A DNA stretch of 64,000 nt from Cupriavidus sp. UYMMa02A (GTDB taxonomy: Bacteria > Pseudomonadota > Gammaproteobacteria > Burkholderiales > Burkholderiaceae): contig LRMT01000047.1 in NCBI GenBank assembly GCA_001725945.1, positions 1 through 64,000 of the forward strand. The letters are read 5' to 3'. The translations under genes and the position numbers were made by a program. Of the stretch, positions 52,975-62,652 are shown piece by piece (position 1 is the stretch's first letter; each line of letters begins with the position of its first letter). The notes below the pieces were generated by a model. The model searched no databases and was not told the origin of the DNA. It saw nothing but the letters and a program-made list of their open reading frames with translations.

Positions 52975-54124
52975 ATGAACGATCCACAGACTCCCGCCCT
53001 CGCCGGCATGCAGCGTGCATTGGCCGAACGTGTCTTCAACTTCTCGCCTGGCCCGGCGGCATTGCCCACCGAAGTGCTGCAACAGGCCGCCGAGGAGATG
53101 CTGTCATGGCAGGGGACGGGCGTGTCGGTCATGGAAATGAGCCACCGCAGCCGCGAGTTCGAAGGCATCCTGGCCGAGACGTTCGCCGATCTGCGCGAAC
53201 TGCTGCACATTCCGAAGAACTTCCGCATTCTGTTCCTGCAGGGCGGCGCCATTGGCGAGAACGCAATTGTGCCGCTGAACCTGATGCGCTTGCGCGATGC
53301 CGAGCGTCCCAAGGCGGATTTCGTGGTGACGGGCGCCTGGTCCGTCAAGACCGAGCAGGAAACCCGGCGCTATGGCGAAGTCAACATTGCCGCGTCGAGC
53401 GCCGACCGGAAGTTCCTCGATATTCCCGCAGTCGCCGACTGGAAGCTGTCGGATGACGCCGCCTACGTGCATCTGTGCACCAACGAAACCATCGGCGGCG
53501 TGGAGTTCCAGGAAGTCCCCGACATCGGGCAGGACAAGGGCCGCATCGTCGTAGCGGACGCTTCCAGCCATATTCTGTCGCGTCCGATCGACTGGTCGCG
53601 CGTCCAGGTGGTGTACGGGGGCGCGCAAAAAAACATCGGCCGGCCGGCGTAACCATCGTGATCGTGCGCGAGGACCTGCTCGGCCACGCGCATCCGCTGT
53701 GCCCGTCCGCTTTCAACTGGCGTCTGGTCGCGGAGCATAACTCCATGTACAACACGCCGCCGACCTATGCCATCTACATTGCGGGGCTGGTGTTCAAGTG
53801 GCTCAAGCGCCAGGGCGGCGTGCAGGGCATCGAGCAGCGCAACATCGCCAAGGCCAGCGCGCTGTACAACTTCCTCGACCAGAGCGATTTCTATCGCAAC
53901 GAGATCGATCCGAGCTGCCGTTCGCGCATGAACGTGCCGTTCTTCCTCGCTGACGAAACCCGCAACGAGGCGTTCCTGCAGCAGGCGCGCGCAACGGCCT
54001 GGTGCAGCTCAAGGGCCACAAGTCCGTGGGCGGCATGCGCGCCAGTATCTACAACGCAATGCCGGTCGAAGGCGTGTATGCGCTGATCGACTTCATGCGA
54101 GAGTTCGAACGCGCTTGCGCCTGA
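52975..54124 (+). CDS. serC: Phosphoserine aminotransferase
   Basis: About 383 aa, PLP enzyme of serine (and pyridoxal) synthesis. Visible: [16 protein letters not shown], the substrate loop [22 protein letters not shown], the PLP Lys in [10 protein letters not shown], and [22 protein letters not shown]. One C is missing at about 53648 (restored [14 protein letters not shown]) and one base near 53990 (before [10 protein letters not shown]). No Shine-Dalgarno precedes 52975; a later in-frame ATG at residue 12 is an alternative. First gene of the serC-pheA-hisC-tyrA-aroA row. Confidence 0.95.
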
Positions 54125-54219
54125 CGGCGCCGCATCGGCCAACTGCGTGCTGCTGGGGCGCGCGGCATCGTTTCATTCTCAGGCCCTCCTGCCCCGGAGC
54201 GGCCCAATGGGTTCCTGCA

Positions 54220-55368
54220 ATGACAAGCGAAGACAACAACACCGCGCGCGAGGAGACGCTGCAGAGCGGTCATTCCCCGAGCGAGGCGGAACGTGCGCTC
54301 GGCGCCGAACTGGCCCCGCTGCGCGAGCAGATCGATACCGTCGACCGTGAACTGCTGGCCATGCTGAACCGTCGTGCCCAGCTCGCACTCGATGTCGGTG
54401 AGGTGAAGAAGAAATACGGTGCGCCGGTATTTCGTCCCGAGCGCGAGCTGCAGGTGATCCGCAAGGTGCAGGCCGCCAACCCGGGACCGTTGCTGGGCGA
54501 GAGCGTTGCGTCGATCTGGCGCGAAGTGATGTCCGCCTGCCGCGGGCTGGAGAAGCCGCTCGAGATTGCTTTCCTCGGGCCGGCCGGGACATTCTCCGAG
54601 CAAGCGCTTTATGCGCACTTCGGACACGAAGTGACGGGTGTCGCGTGCCCGAGCATCGATGAGGTGTTCCGAGCGGTAGAGGCAGGTACCGTGGAGTACG
54701 GCGTAGTGCCGGTGGAAAATTCCACTGAGGGCGCAGTGTCGCGCACGCTGGACCTGTTCCTGCAGACGTCGCTGAAGATCAGCGGCGAGATCGCGCTGAA
54801 GGTCCACCACAACCTGATGGCCGCTGCACCGGACATGAGCGGCGTGAAGGTCGTGCGTGCGCATGCGCAGGCGCTGGCGCAGTGCCAGCACTGGCTGACC
54901 GCGAACTATCCGCACCTCGAGCGGCAGGCGGTATCGAGCAATGCCGAAGCCGCGCGCATGGCGAGCGAGGATCCCACTGTCGCGGCGATCGCCGGTGAAA
55001 CGGCGGCCAACCGCTATCACCTGCATATCATTCGGTCCCATATCCAGGACGATCCGCACAATCGCACGCGCTTTGCCGTGATCGGCCGCTACGAGACCGA
55101 GCCGTCGGGCAGCGACCAGACCTCGATGATCCTCTCCGTGCCCAACAAGGCGGGCGCGGTCTACCAGCTGCTGGCGCCGCTGGCGGAGAACGGCGTGTCG
55201 ATGTGCCGCTTCGAATCGCGCCCCGCGCGCAGTGGCGCGTGGGAGTACTACTTCTACGTGGACGTGGAAGGCCACCAGCATGAGCCGGCGGTCGCGCGTG
55301 CGATCGAGACGCTGCGACGCAATGCCGCGTACCTGAAGGTGCTCGGGTCGTACCCGTCCAGCAAGTAA
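54220..55368 (+). CDS. pheA: Bifunctional chorismate mutase / prephenate dehydratase
   Basis: 382 aa, intact. Residues ~30-115 are an AroQ-type chorismate mutase (LREQIDTVDRELLAMLNRRAQLALDVGEVKK). Residues ~120-295 are the prephenate dehydratase (FLGPAGTFSEQALYAHFG; VPVENSTEGAVSRTLDLF; catalytic TRF in NRTRFAVIG). Residues ~300-382 are an ACT domain with the Phe-binding GAVYQLLAPLAENGVSM and ESRPAR elements for feedback inhibition. The start at 54220 has a weak ribosome site. Confidence 0.96.
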   Translation: MTSEDNNTAREETLQSGHSPSEAERALGAELAPLREQIDTVDRELLAMLNRRAQLALDVGEVKKKYGAPVFRPERELQVIRKVQAANPGPLLGESVASIWREVMSACRGLEKPLEIAFLGPAGTFSEQALYAHFGHEVTGVACPSIDEVFRAVEAGTVEYGVVPVENSTEGAVSRTLDLFLQTSLKISGEIALKVHHNLMAAAPDMSGVKVVRAHAQALAQCQHWLTANYPHLERQAVSSNAEAARMASEDPTVAAIAGETAANRYHLHIIRSHIQDDPHNRTRFAVIGRYETEPSGSDQTSMILSVPNKAGAVYQLLAPLAENGVSMCRFESRPARSGAWEYYFYVDVEGHQHEPAVARAIETLRRNAAYLKVLGSYPSSK

Positions 55369-55400
55369 GCACGCGCACGGACACGAGGCAAGGAGACAAG

Positions 55401-56530
55401 ATGGCAGAGCAAGGCAGGCAGGGCAGCAAGGTACCGTTCGGTCCGGACTACGTCAGGGCTATTTCGCCCTATGTGGCGGGCAAGCCGATTTCCGAAGTGG
55501 CGCGCGAGTTCGGGCTGGAAGAGGCCGGCATCGTCAAGCTCGCGTCGAACGAGAACCCGCTGGGCATGCCGGAATCCGCTAGGCACGCGGTCGCCGCCGC
55601 GGTTGCCGAACTGGGACGCTATCCCGATTCGAACGGCTTCGAGCTGAAGGCAGCGCTGGCCGCAAAGCTCGGCGTGCCGCAGGACTGGCTCACGCTGGGC
55701 AACGGCAGCAACGACATCCTTGAACTTTCCGCGCACGCGCTCGTCACGCCGGGACAGTCGGTGGTGTACGCCGAATATTCGTTCGCGGTCTATGCGCTCG
55801 CGACCCAGGAAATCGGCGCGCGCGCGATCGTGGTGAAGGCAAGCGACTATGGCCATGATCTCGATGCGATGGCCGCGGCGATTGCGCCCGACACGCGTCT
55901 GGTGTTCATCGCCAACCCGAACAATCCGACCGGAACGTTTGCGCCGGCGGCGGCACTGGAATCCTTACTGGCAAAGGTGCCTTCAGAGGTCGTTGTGGTG
56001 CTCGACGAGGCCTACAACGAATACCTCGATGACGACCAGCAATATGACTCCGTCGAGTGGGTGCGCCGCTATCCGAACCTGCTGGTCTCGCGCACGTTCT
56101 CCAAGGCATACGGGCTGGCAGGCCTGCGTATCGGCTACGCCGTGGCGCAGCCGGAGCTGACGGATCTGCTGAACCGCATCCGCCAGCCATTCAACGTCAA
56201 CAGCGTCGCCCAGGCGGCGGCCGTGGCCGCGCTTGGCGATGCGGCATTCCTGCAGCGCAGCGCCGAACTGAACCGCGAGGGCAAGGCCCAGCTGGTGGAG
56301 CCTTCACGCGGCTCGGGCTCGAATTCGTGCCGTCGTCCGGCAATTTCGTGCTGGTGCGTGTCGGCGACGATGACGATGCCGGTGCGCGCGTCAACGTGGC
56401 GCTGCTCAGGCAGGGCGTGATTGTGCGGCCAGTTGGCAACTATGGCCTGCCGCGCTGGCTGCGCGTCACGATTGGCTTGCCTGACGAGAACGCCGCCTTC
56501 ATCGCGGCACTGGAGCGCGCGCTCCAGTGA
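55401..56530 (+). CDS. hisC: Histidinol-phosphate aminotransferase
   Basis: About 376-aa PLP-dependent aminotransferase, fold type I. KLASNENPLGMP, LGNGSNDILEL, ANPNNPTGT, the Tyr/Asp segment LDEAYNEY and the PLP Lys in SRTFSKAYGLAGLRIGY are all present. In this operon position between pheA and tyrA, such enzymes may also transaminate aromatic keto acids. One base is missing near 56303 (restored LVEAFTRLGLEFVPSSGNF). An AAGGAG ribosome site precedes the start. Confidence 0.94.
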
Positions 56531-56597
56531 GCCGTGCGGCGACCATGCCTTCCTTTTTTCGAAGTACCTGTACTGCCCGCCCCCGAGGGCTGAGATT

Positions 56598-57494
56598 GTG
56601 AGCGCTCTGCATTTTTCCCGTGTTGTGATTGTCGGTGTCGGCCTGATTGGCGGTTCGCTCGCGCTTGCGCTCAAGCGCGCGGGCGTCGTTGGCACGGTAG
56701 TGGGCGTGGGCCGGTCGCCGGCGTCGCTGCAGAAGGCGCTCGACCTCGGTGTCATCGATGAGGCCGCTTCGCTGGAAGACGCCGCGCGCGACGCCACCGT
56801 GATCGTGCTGTGCGCCCCGGTAGCGCAGAATTTTGCCTTGCTGCATGCGCTGGAGCCCCACCTGCAGCCCGGTACCATCGTCACCGATGCGGGCAGCACC
56901 AAGTCCGACGTGATCATGGCCGCCAAGACGGCGCTCGGCGACAAGGTGGCGCAGTTCGTTCCGGCGCATCCCATTGCGGGCCGTGAGCTCAACGGCGTCG
57001 AGGCCGCGCTGGCCGACCTCTATGTTGGCAAGAAGACTGTGCTGTGCCCGCTGCAGGAAAACGCACGCGCCGATGTGGCTGCCGTGCGCGCGCTGTGGGA
57101 AAGCGCAGGGGCCGACTGCCACGTCATGTCCGCCGTGCAGCATGACGCCGTGTTCGCCGCGGTCAGCCATCTGCCGCACCTGCTGTCCTACGCGCTGGTG
57201 GCGCAAGTCGGCAATGCCGAGGACGCGGCGCTCAAGCTCGGCTTCGCCGGCGGCGGCTTTCGCGATTTCACGCGCATTGCCGCGTCATCTCCGGAAATGT
57301 GGCGCGACATCTGCGTGGCCAACCGCGAGGCGCTGTTGCGCGAGCTGAACACGTACCAGTCGGTGCTGGCGCATCTCAAGACGCAGATCGAAAAGGGCGA
57401 CGGCGCGGCGCTGGAGCGCATTTTTGCGCGCGCGAGCAAGACCCGCCTGCAATGGGGCGCGGACCGTGCAGCCGCGGCGAATACTGAACCCTGA
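56598..57494 (+). CDS. tyrA: Prephenate/arogenate dehydrogenase family protein
   Basis: 298 aa from a GTG start at 56598, chosen because GAGGG precedes it and the NAD motif [17 protein letters not shown] begins seven residues in. Further motifs are [23 protein letters not shown] and [13 protein letters not shown] with the catalytic His residues. It oxidatively decarboxylates prephenate to 4-hydroxyphenylpyruvate for tyrosine. Stand-alone form without a chorismate mutase domain. Intact; aroA starts 37 nt later. Confidence 0.95.
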   Translation: MSALHFSRVVIVGVGLIGGSLALALKRAGVVGTVVGVGRSPASLQKALDLGVIDEAASLEDAARDATVIVLCAPVAQNFALLHALEPHLQPGTIVTDAGSTKSDVIMAAKTALGDKVAQFVPAHPIAGRELNGVEAALADLYVGKKTVLCPLQENARADVAAVRALWESAGADCHVMSAVQHDAVFAAVSHLPHLLSYALVAQVGNAEDAALKLGFAGGGFRDFTRIAASSPEMWRDICVANREALLRELNTYQSVLAHLKTQIEKGDGAALERIFARASKTRLQWGADRAAAANTEP

Positions 57495-57531
57495 ACTGGT
57501 GCGGCCCAGAGCCGTGCCTAGCGTGAACACC

Positions 57532-58836
57532 ATGGAACACCTGACGCTTGGTCCCCTTACCCGCGCCGCGGGCACTGTCCGCCTGCCGGGCTCGAAAAGC
57601 ATCTCCAACCGCGTGTTGCTGCTGGCGGCGCTTGCCGGCGGCGAGACGCGCGTGCGCGACCTGCTCGATTCCGACGATACCCGCGTCATGCTGCAGGCGC
57701 TGAAGACCCTCGGCGTGGCGTGGCGCCAGGAGGGCAGCGACTATGTCGTGACCGGTTCGGGGGGCAATTTCCCGGTCAAGGCGGCGGAATTGTTCATGGG
57801 CAATGCCGGCACTGCCATTCGCCCGCTGACTGCGGCGCTGGCGCTGCAGGGCGGCGACTACAGGCTGTCGGGCGTGCCGCGCATGCACGAACGGCCCATT
57901 GGCGACCTGGTGGACGGCCTGCGTCAGGTCGGTGCGGACATCGGCTACCTTGGCAATGAAGGCTATCCGCCCTTGCATATCCGTCCGGCGCAGATCCGCA
58001 TCGACGCGCCGATCCGCGTGCGCGGCGATGTGTCGAGCCAGTTCCTGACCGCGCTGCTGATGACGTTGCCGATGGCACAGGCAGCCAGCGGCAGGATCGA
58101 AATCGAGGTGATCGGCGAGCTGATCTCCAAGCCGTACATCGAAATCACGCTCAACTTGCTGGCTCGCTTCGGCGTCAATGTGGAACGGCAGGGCTGGGAA
58201 CGCTTCATCGTGCCGGCAGGGGCGGTTTATCGTTCGCCGGGTGAGATCTTCGTCGAAGGCGACGCGTCGTCGGCATCGTATTTTCTCGCGGCCGGCGCGA
58301 TCGGCGGCGGACCGCTGCGCGTTGAAGGTGTCGGCATGTCCAGCATCCAGGGCGACGTGCGTTTTGCCGAGGCGCTGAACCGCATGGGCGCCAACGTCAT
58401 GGCCGGCGACAACTGGATCGAAGTGCGCGGCACGGAACGCGACGACGGGCGGCTGAACGGCATTGAGCTGGACTGCAACCATATCCCCGATGCCGCCATG
58501 ACACTGGCAGTGGCTGCGCTGTTCGCCGAAGGCACGACGACGCTGACGAATATTGCGAGCTGGCGCGTCAAGGAAACCGATCGCATCTCGGCCATGGCGA
58601 CCGAGCTGCGCAAGCTCGGCGCGCAAGTGGAAGAGGGTGCGGACTATCTGAGGGTCACGCCTCCGGCGCGTTGGCAGACGCCAGGCGACGGCATCGGTAC
58701 CTATGATGACCATCGCATGGCGATGTGTTTCTCGCTGGCCGCGTTTGGCCCGCTGCCAGTCAGGATCAATGATCCGGGTTGCGTCGCCAAGACGTTCCCG
58801 GACTATTTTGCGGTGTTCGGCGGCGTTACGCGCTGA
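57532..58836 (+). CDS. aroA: 3-phosphoshikimate 1-carboxyvinyltransferase (EPSP synthase)
   Basis: 434 aa, intact. [18 protein letters not shown] holds the shikimate-phosphate-binding Lys and Ser; [19 protein letters not shown] (PEP/glyphosate loop, with Gly at the class I position), [14 protein letters not shown], and the C-terminal [20 protein letters not shown] and YDDHRMAM complete the active site. It is the sixth step of the shikimate pathway. The start at 57532 is the family start (MEHLTLGPL); a longer upstream frame overlaps tyrA and is not used. The stop overlaps the convergent DUF2061 gene by 11 nt. Confidence 0.97.
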   Translation: MEHLTLGPLTRAAGTVRLPGSKSISNRVLLLAALAGGETRVRDLLDSDDTRVMLQALKTLGVAWRQEGSDYVVTGSGGNFPVKAAELFMGNAGTAIRPLTAALALQGGDYRLSGVPRMHERPIGDLVDGLRQVGADIGYLGNEGYPPLHIRPAQIRIDAPIRVRGDVSSQFLTALLMTLPMAQAASGRIEIEVIGELISKPYIEITLNLLARFGVNVERQGWERFIVPAGAVYRSPGEIFVEGDASSASYFLAAGAIGGGPLRVEGVGMSSIQGDVRFAEALNRMGANVMAGDNWIEVRGTERDDGRLNGIELDCNHIPDAAMTLAVAALFAEGTTTLTNIASWRVKETDRISAMATELRKLGAQVEEGADYLRVTPPARWQTPGDGIGTYDDHRMAMCFSLAAFGPLPVRINDPGCVAKTFPDYFAVFGGVTR

Positions 58837-59047
58837 GCGCCGGGGTGCCAGCCTGCGCCGGATCGTGCCGGCGCTCCCGCTGTTCCCGCCTGTCCCAGTA
58901 GCGGTCGAAGAAGTAGTGCGCCACAGTATTGATGGCGGGCTCGATAAAGGTGACCGCGCCGCTGACGGCCAGGCTGCCGGTCAGCGTATAGGTCACGCTG
59001 AACGCGATGCCGAGGTGCATGATGCCGAACGTCAGGGTTTTGGCCAT
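58826..59047 (-). CDS. DUF2061 small membrane protein
   Basis: 73 aa. Two hydrophobic helices ([39 protein letters not shown]) with the family ending [12 protein letters not shown]. It lies on the opposite strand within the aroA-cmk interval and overlaps the aroA stop, so it interrupts the biosynthetic row. A Fur-like box sits 69 nt upstream of its start. Function unknown; the family is small and sparsely distributed. Confidence 0.82.
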   Translation of the reverse strand: MAKTLTFGIMHLGIAFSVTYTLTGSLAVSGAVTFIEPAINTVAHYFFDRYWDRREQRERRHDPAQAGTPALSA

Positions 59048-59115
59048 GGTAGATTGCCTCGCGAACGAAGGGATGTAGCGGGAATGGTGGAAATGCGGCA
59101 CTGGAGTGCGATGAA

Positions 59116-59134
59116 TCAAATGATAATCATTCGC
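59116..59134. promoter_or_regulatory. Fur-box-like site between DUF2061 and cmk
   Basis: 13-14 of 19 positions match the classical Fur box, with a perfect 12-nt centre ATGATAATCATT. It lies 69 nt upstream of the DUF2061 start and 43 nt upstream of cmk. The palindromic centre fits dimer binding. Binding is inferred. Confidence 0.5.
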
Positions 59135-59176
59135 AATTGAATTTCCAATCGAAGTTTTCTGTCAGCATCATCAGCA

Positions 59177-59842
59177 ATGACTATCGTTCACGTCATCACC
59201 ATTGACGGTCCAACCGCCTCCGGCAAGGGCACTGTCGCGCATAAAGTGGCCGACGCGGTCGGCTACCATCTGCTCGACAGCGGGGCGCTGTATCGCTTGG
59301 TGGCGCTCGCCAGTGACCGCGTCGGCGTGGACCTCGAGGATGTCGACGCCCTTGCAAAAACCGCCGCCCGCCTCGATGTGAAGTTCGGCCCCGACCGGGT
59401 CTGGCTCGGTGGCGAGGAAGTGAGCCTGGCGATACGCGCGGAGGCCATTGGCAACCGGGCCTCGGCCATCGCCGTGCACCAGCCCGTGCGCGACGCGCTG
59501 ACCAAGCTGCAGCGCGACTTCCGCAAGCTGCCGGGCCTCGTGGCTGACGGCCGCGACATGGGGACGGTGATCTTTCCCGACGCCCAGCTCAAGGTATTCC
59601 TGACCGCAAGTGTTGAAGCGCGCGCTCGCAGGCGCTATAAACAATTGATTGATAAGGGAATTTCTGCTAATATCGAAGACCTTTTGCGTGACCTTGAGGC
59701 GCGCGATGCACGGGATCGAAACCGTGCTGCCGCGCCGCTGCGTCCCGCCGAGGATGCGAAACTGCTCGATACCTCCGACATGACGGTGGAACAGGCAGTG
59801 GCGCAGGTGCTGGAGTGGTTCGCCGTTGTGCGCAAATACTGA
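59177..59842 (+). CDS. cmk: Cytidylate kinase
   Basis: 221 aa, intact. The P-loop is [16 protein letters not shown] (Thr-Ala-Ser-Gly-Lys-Gly), followed by [13 protein letters not shown], the CMP-binding insert and the [12 protein letters not shown] motif, then [11 protein letters not shown]. It phosphorylates CMP and dCMP. It lies ahead of rpsA as in many proteobacteria. No strong ribosome site. Confidence 0.96.
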   Translation: MTIVHVITIDGPTASGKGTVAHKVADAVGYHLLDSGALYRLVALASDRVGVDLEDVDALAKTAARLDVKFGPDRVWLGGEEVSLAIRAEAIGNRASAIAVHQPVRDALTKLQRDFRKLPGLVADGRDMGTVIFPDAQLKVFLTASVEARARRRYKQLIDKGISANIEDLLRDLEARDARDRNRAAAPLRPAEDAKLLDTSDMTVEQAVAQVLEWFAVVRKY

Positions 59843-60000
59843 CTTCGTCAGGCGTATCCAAGCGGCGGGTGCTGCCCGCACCGAGGTGTCGGCCAGCCTT
59901 AACGGCATGGCCGGCAGTGTTTAACCTGACCCCGCTGCACATGGCAGACTGAGCGTGATCGTCGCGCCGGCCGGTGTACCGCGGATTGCTACTTACGTTT

Positions 60001-61694
60001 ATGTCCGACCTGCAAACTAACGAATCCTTTGCCGCACTATTCGAGGAATCCGTCGCCCGCTCCAATATGAAGGCTGGCGAAGTGATCTCCGCTGAAGTCG
60101 TGCGCATCGACCACAACTTCGTGGTCGTCAACGCCGGCCTCAAGTCCGAGGCATTTGTGCCGGTGGAGGAGTTCCTGAACGACCAGGGCGAACTCGAAGT
60201 GCAGGCCGGCGACTACGTCTCCGTGGCCATCGACGCGCTCGAGAACGGCTATGGCGACACCATCCTCTCCCGCGACAAGGCCAAGCGCCTGGCATCGTGG
60301 CTGAACCTCGAGAAGGCGCTGGAAGACGGCGAAATCATCTCGGGTACCGTGACCGGCAAGGTCAAGGGCGGCCTGACGGTCATGGTCAACGGCATCCGCG
60401 CGTTCCTGCCGGGTTCGCTGGTTGACGTGCGTCCGATCAAGGACACCACCCCGTACGAAGGCAAGACCCTGGAATTCAAGGTCATCAAGCTGGACCGCAA
60501 GCGCAACAACGTTGTGCTGTCGCGCCGTGCCGTGGTAGAAGCCACGCTGGGCGAAGAGCGCCAGAAGCTGATGGAAACCCTGAAGGAAGGCGCCATCGTC
60601 AACGGTATCGTCAAGAACATCACCGATTACGGCGCGTTCGTGGACCTCGGCGGCATCGATGGCCTGCTGCACATCACCGACCTGGCATGGCGTCGTGTGC
60701 GTCATCCGAGCGAAGTGCTGTCGGTTGGCCAGGAAATCACCGCCAAGATCCTCAAGTTCGACCAAGAGAAGAACCGCGTCTCGCTGGGCGTGAAGCAACT
60801 GGGCGAAGATCCGTGGGTCGGCATCTCGCGCCGCTACCCGCAAGGCACCCGCCTGTTCGGCAAGGTGACCAACCTGACCGACTACGGCGCGTCGTCGAGA
60901 TCGAAGCCGGCATCGAAGGCCTGGTCCACGTGTCCGAAATGGACTGGACCAACAAGAACGTGGCGCCGTCGAAGGTTGTCCAGCTGGGCGACGAAGTCGA
61001 AGTCATGGTCCTGGATATCGACGAAGACAAGCGTCGTATCAGCCTGGGCATGAAGCAGTGCAAGGCCAATCCGTGGGACGATTTCGCGCGCAACCAGAAG
61101 AAGGGCGACAAGCTGAGCGGCCAGATCAAGTCGATCACCGATTTCGGCGTGTTCATCGGTCTGCCGGGCGGCATCGACGGCCTGGTGCACCTGTCCGACC
61201 TGTCCTGGCAAGAGACCGGCGAAGAGGCCGTGCGCAAGTACAAGAAGGGCGACGAAGTGGAAGCCGTGGTTCTGGGCATCGACGTCGACAAGGAACGCAT
61301 CTCGCTGGGCATCAAGCAGCTGTCGGGCGATCCGTTCAACAACTTCATCTCGGCCAATGACAAGGGCTCGCTCGTGACCGGCACCATCAAGGCTGTCGAT
61401 CCGAAGGGTGCCGTGGTTCAGCTGGCTGACGACGTGGAAGGCTACCTGCGCGCATCGGAAATCTCCGCTGACCGCGTGGAAGACGCCCGCAACGTGCTGA
61501 AGGAAGGCGAGCAGATCACTGCCCTGGTGGTGAACGTCGACCGCAAGTCGCGCAACATCAACCTGTCGATCAAGGCCAAGGACAACGTCGAGCAGCAGGA
61601 AGCGATGCAGAAGTTCCAGGCCGATACCAGCACCGCTGGCACGACCAACCTGGGCGCCCTGCTGAAGGCCAAGCTCGGCCAGGACAACCAGTAA
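60001..61694 (+). CDS. rpsA: 30S ribosomal protein S1
   Basis: About 564 aa with six S1/OB repeats (for example [90 protein letters not shown]). It binds mRNA for initiation on the ribosome. One T is missing at about 60893: restored, [23 protein letters not shown]. The start at 60001 gives the conserved [17 protein letters not shown]; a 158-nt leader with no Shine-Dalgarno precedes it, as expected for an autogenously regulated S1 gene. A start nine codons upstream is possible but unlikely. Confidence 0.96.
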
Positions 61695-61724
61695 TCGCAG
61701 GCCCTGACGCCCGCGCGAACGCCC

Positions 61725-62138
61725 ATGACCAAGTCGGAGCTCGTCGAAAAACTGGCTGCCCGTTTTCCGCAGTTGCTGCTGCGGGACGCGGACATCTCGG
61801 TGAAAACGATACTCGACGCGATGTCCGATGCGCTGGCCGACGGCCACCGCATCGAGATCCGCGGATTCGGCAGTTTTGGTCTGAACAAGCGTCCGCCGCG
61901 CGTTGGGCGCAACCCCAAGTCCGGCGAGCGCGTGCTGGTGCCCGAGAAGCGGGTGCCGCACTTCAAGGCGGGCAAGGAGTTGCGCGAACGGGTGGACCGG
62001 AGCCTCACACCGTCTTCGGGCGGTTCGGGTAACGGACACCTGGCCGGCACGGCGTCCGGCAAGGGGCCGCAAGGTCCCGCGCCGGGCAGTCCCTCGGTAC
62101 TGCATGAAGGAAGTGGGCTGAACCTGGCCCGTTCCTGA
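61725..62138 (+). CDS. ihfB: Integration host factor subunit beta, extended C-terminus
   Basis: 137 aa. Residues 1 to ~95 are a normal HU/IHF fold ([37 protein letters not shown]) with the DNA-bending arm [24 protein letters not shown] and the intercalating Pro nearby. The last ~40 residues ([20 protein letters not shown]...) are Gly/Ser/Pro-rich and absent from the ~94-aa E. coli protein. It pairs with IhfA. It lies 30 nt after rpsA, the standard order, and is followed by a terminator. Intact. Confidence 0.93.
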   Translation: MTKSELVEKLAARFPQLLLRDADISVKTILDAMSDALADGHRIEIRGFGSFGLNKRPPRVGRNPKSGERVLVPEKRVPHFKAGKELRERVDRSLTPSSGGSGNGHLAGTASGKGPQGPAPGSPSVLHEGSGLNLARS

Positions 62139-62170
62139 TGCGTGCCTGCCGGCACTGTGTTGTCGTGAAC

Positions 62171-62204
62171 GAAAAAGCGTCCCGTCCGGGACGCTTTTTC
62201 ATTT
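62171..62204 (+). terminator. Rho-independent terminator after ihfB
   Basis: The stem AAAAAGCGTCCC/GGGACGCTTTTT with a 4-nt loop, followed by CATTTT. The A- and T-rich flanks make it able to stop transcription in both directions. Confidence 0.9.
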
Positions 62205-62328
62205 TGGGGATTACGCCGCAGCCATGCCGTTTTCGTTTGCGGGAAGTGATTCCGCTACAATGCCGGGGTCTGCCGCACTCCAGCGATGCGCCTGCGCGCT
62301 CCTGCAACGCCACGCCCGCCCATACCGC

Positions 62329-62649
62329 ATGAAACTCGTCGCCTGGATTATCCGCATCGTCCTGTTTGCGCTGCTGTTCGTGCTGGCGCTGCGCAATACC
62401 GCGGATGCTTCCCTGCAGCTTTTCTTTGACGCCGTGTGGCGTGCCCCGCTGATCCTGATCCTGTTTGCGGCCTTCGTGCTGGGTGCCGTTGCGGCCTTGG
62501 CTGCGGTTGCACCGGGCCTGATGCGCCAGCGCATGGAAGTAGCACGGCTGCGCCGCACGCTTGGCGATGCCGGCCGCCAGCCCGCACCGGATATCGCGGA
62601 ACGTGACGGGAAGAGCGCTCCTTACAATGTAATTGGCCCGAAAGTCTGA
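62329..62649 (+). CDS. lapA: LapA-family (DUF1049) inner-membrane protein
   Basis: 106 aa. Two transmembrane helices (MKLVAWIIRIVLFALLFVLALRN; LILILFAAFVLGAVAALAAV) and a cytoplasmic basic/helical tail (RQRMEVARLRRTLGD). LapA/YciS works with LapB in LPS assembly and LpxC turnover. The start at 62329 places the first helix at the N-terminus as in the family. lapB begins 4 nt after its stop. Intact. Confidence 0.88.
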   Translation: MKLVAWIIRIVLFALLFVLALRNTADASLQLFFDAVWRAPLILILFAAFVLGAVAALAAVAPGLMRQRMEVARLRRTLGDAGRQPAPDIAERDGKSAPYNVIGPKV

Positions 62650-62652
62650 TCC

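Noticed and set aside
53640..53650. Programmed ribosomal frameshifting in serC and other broken genes
   Set aside because: There is no slippery heptamer plus stimulatory structure at the breaks, and the same deletion-type break occurs in dozens of unrelated genes.
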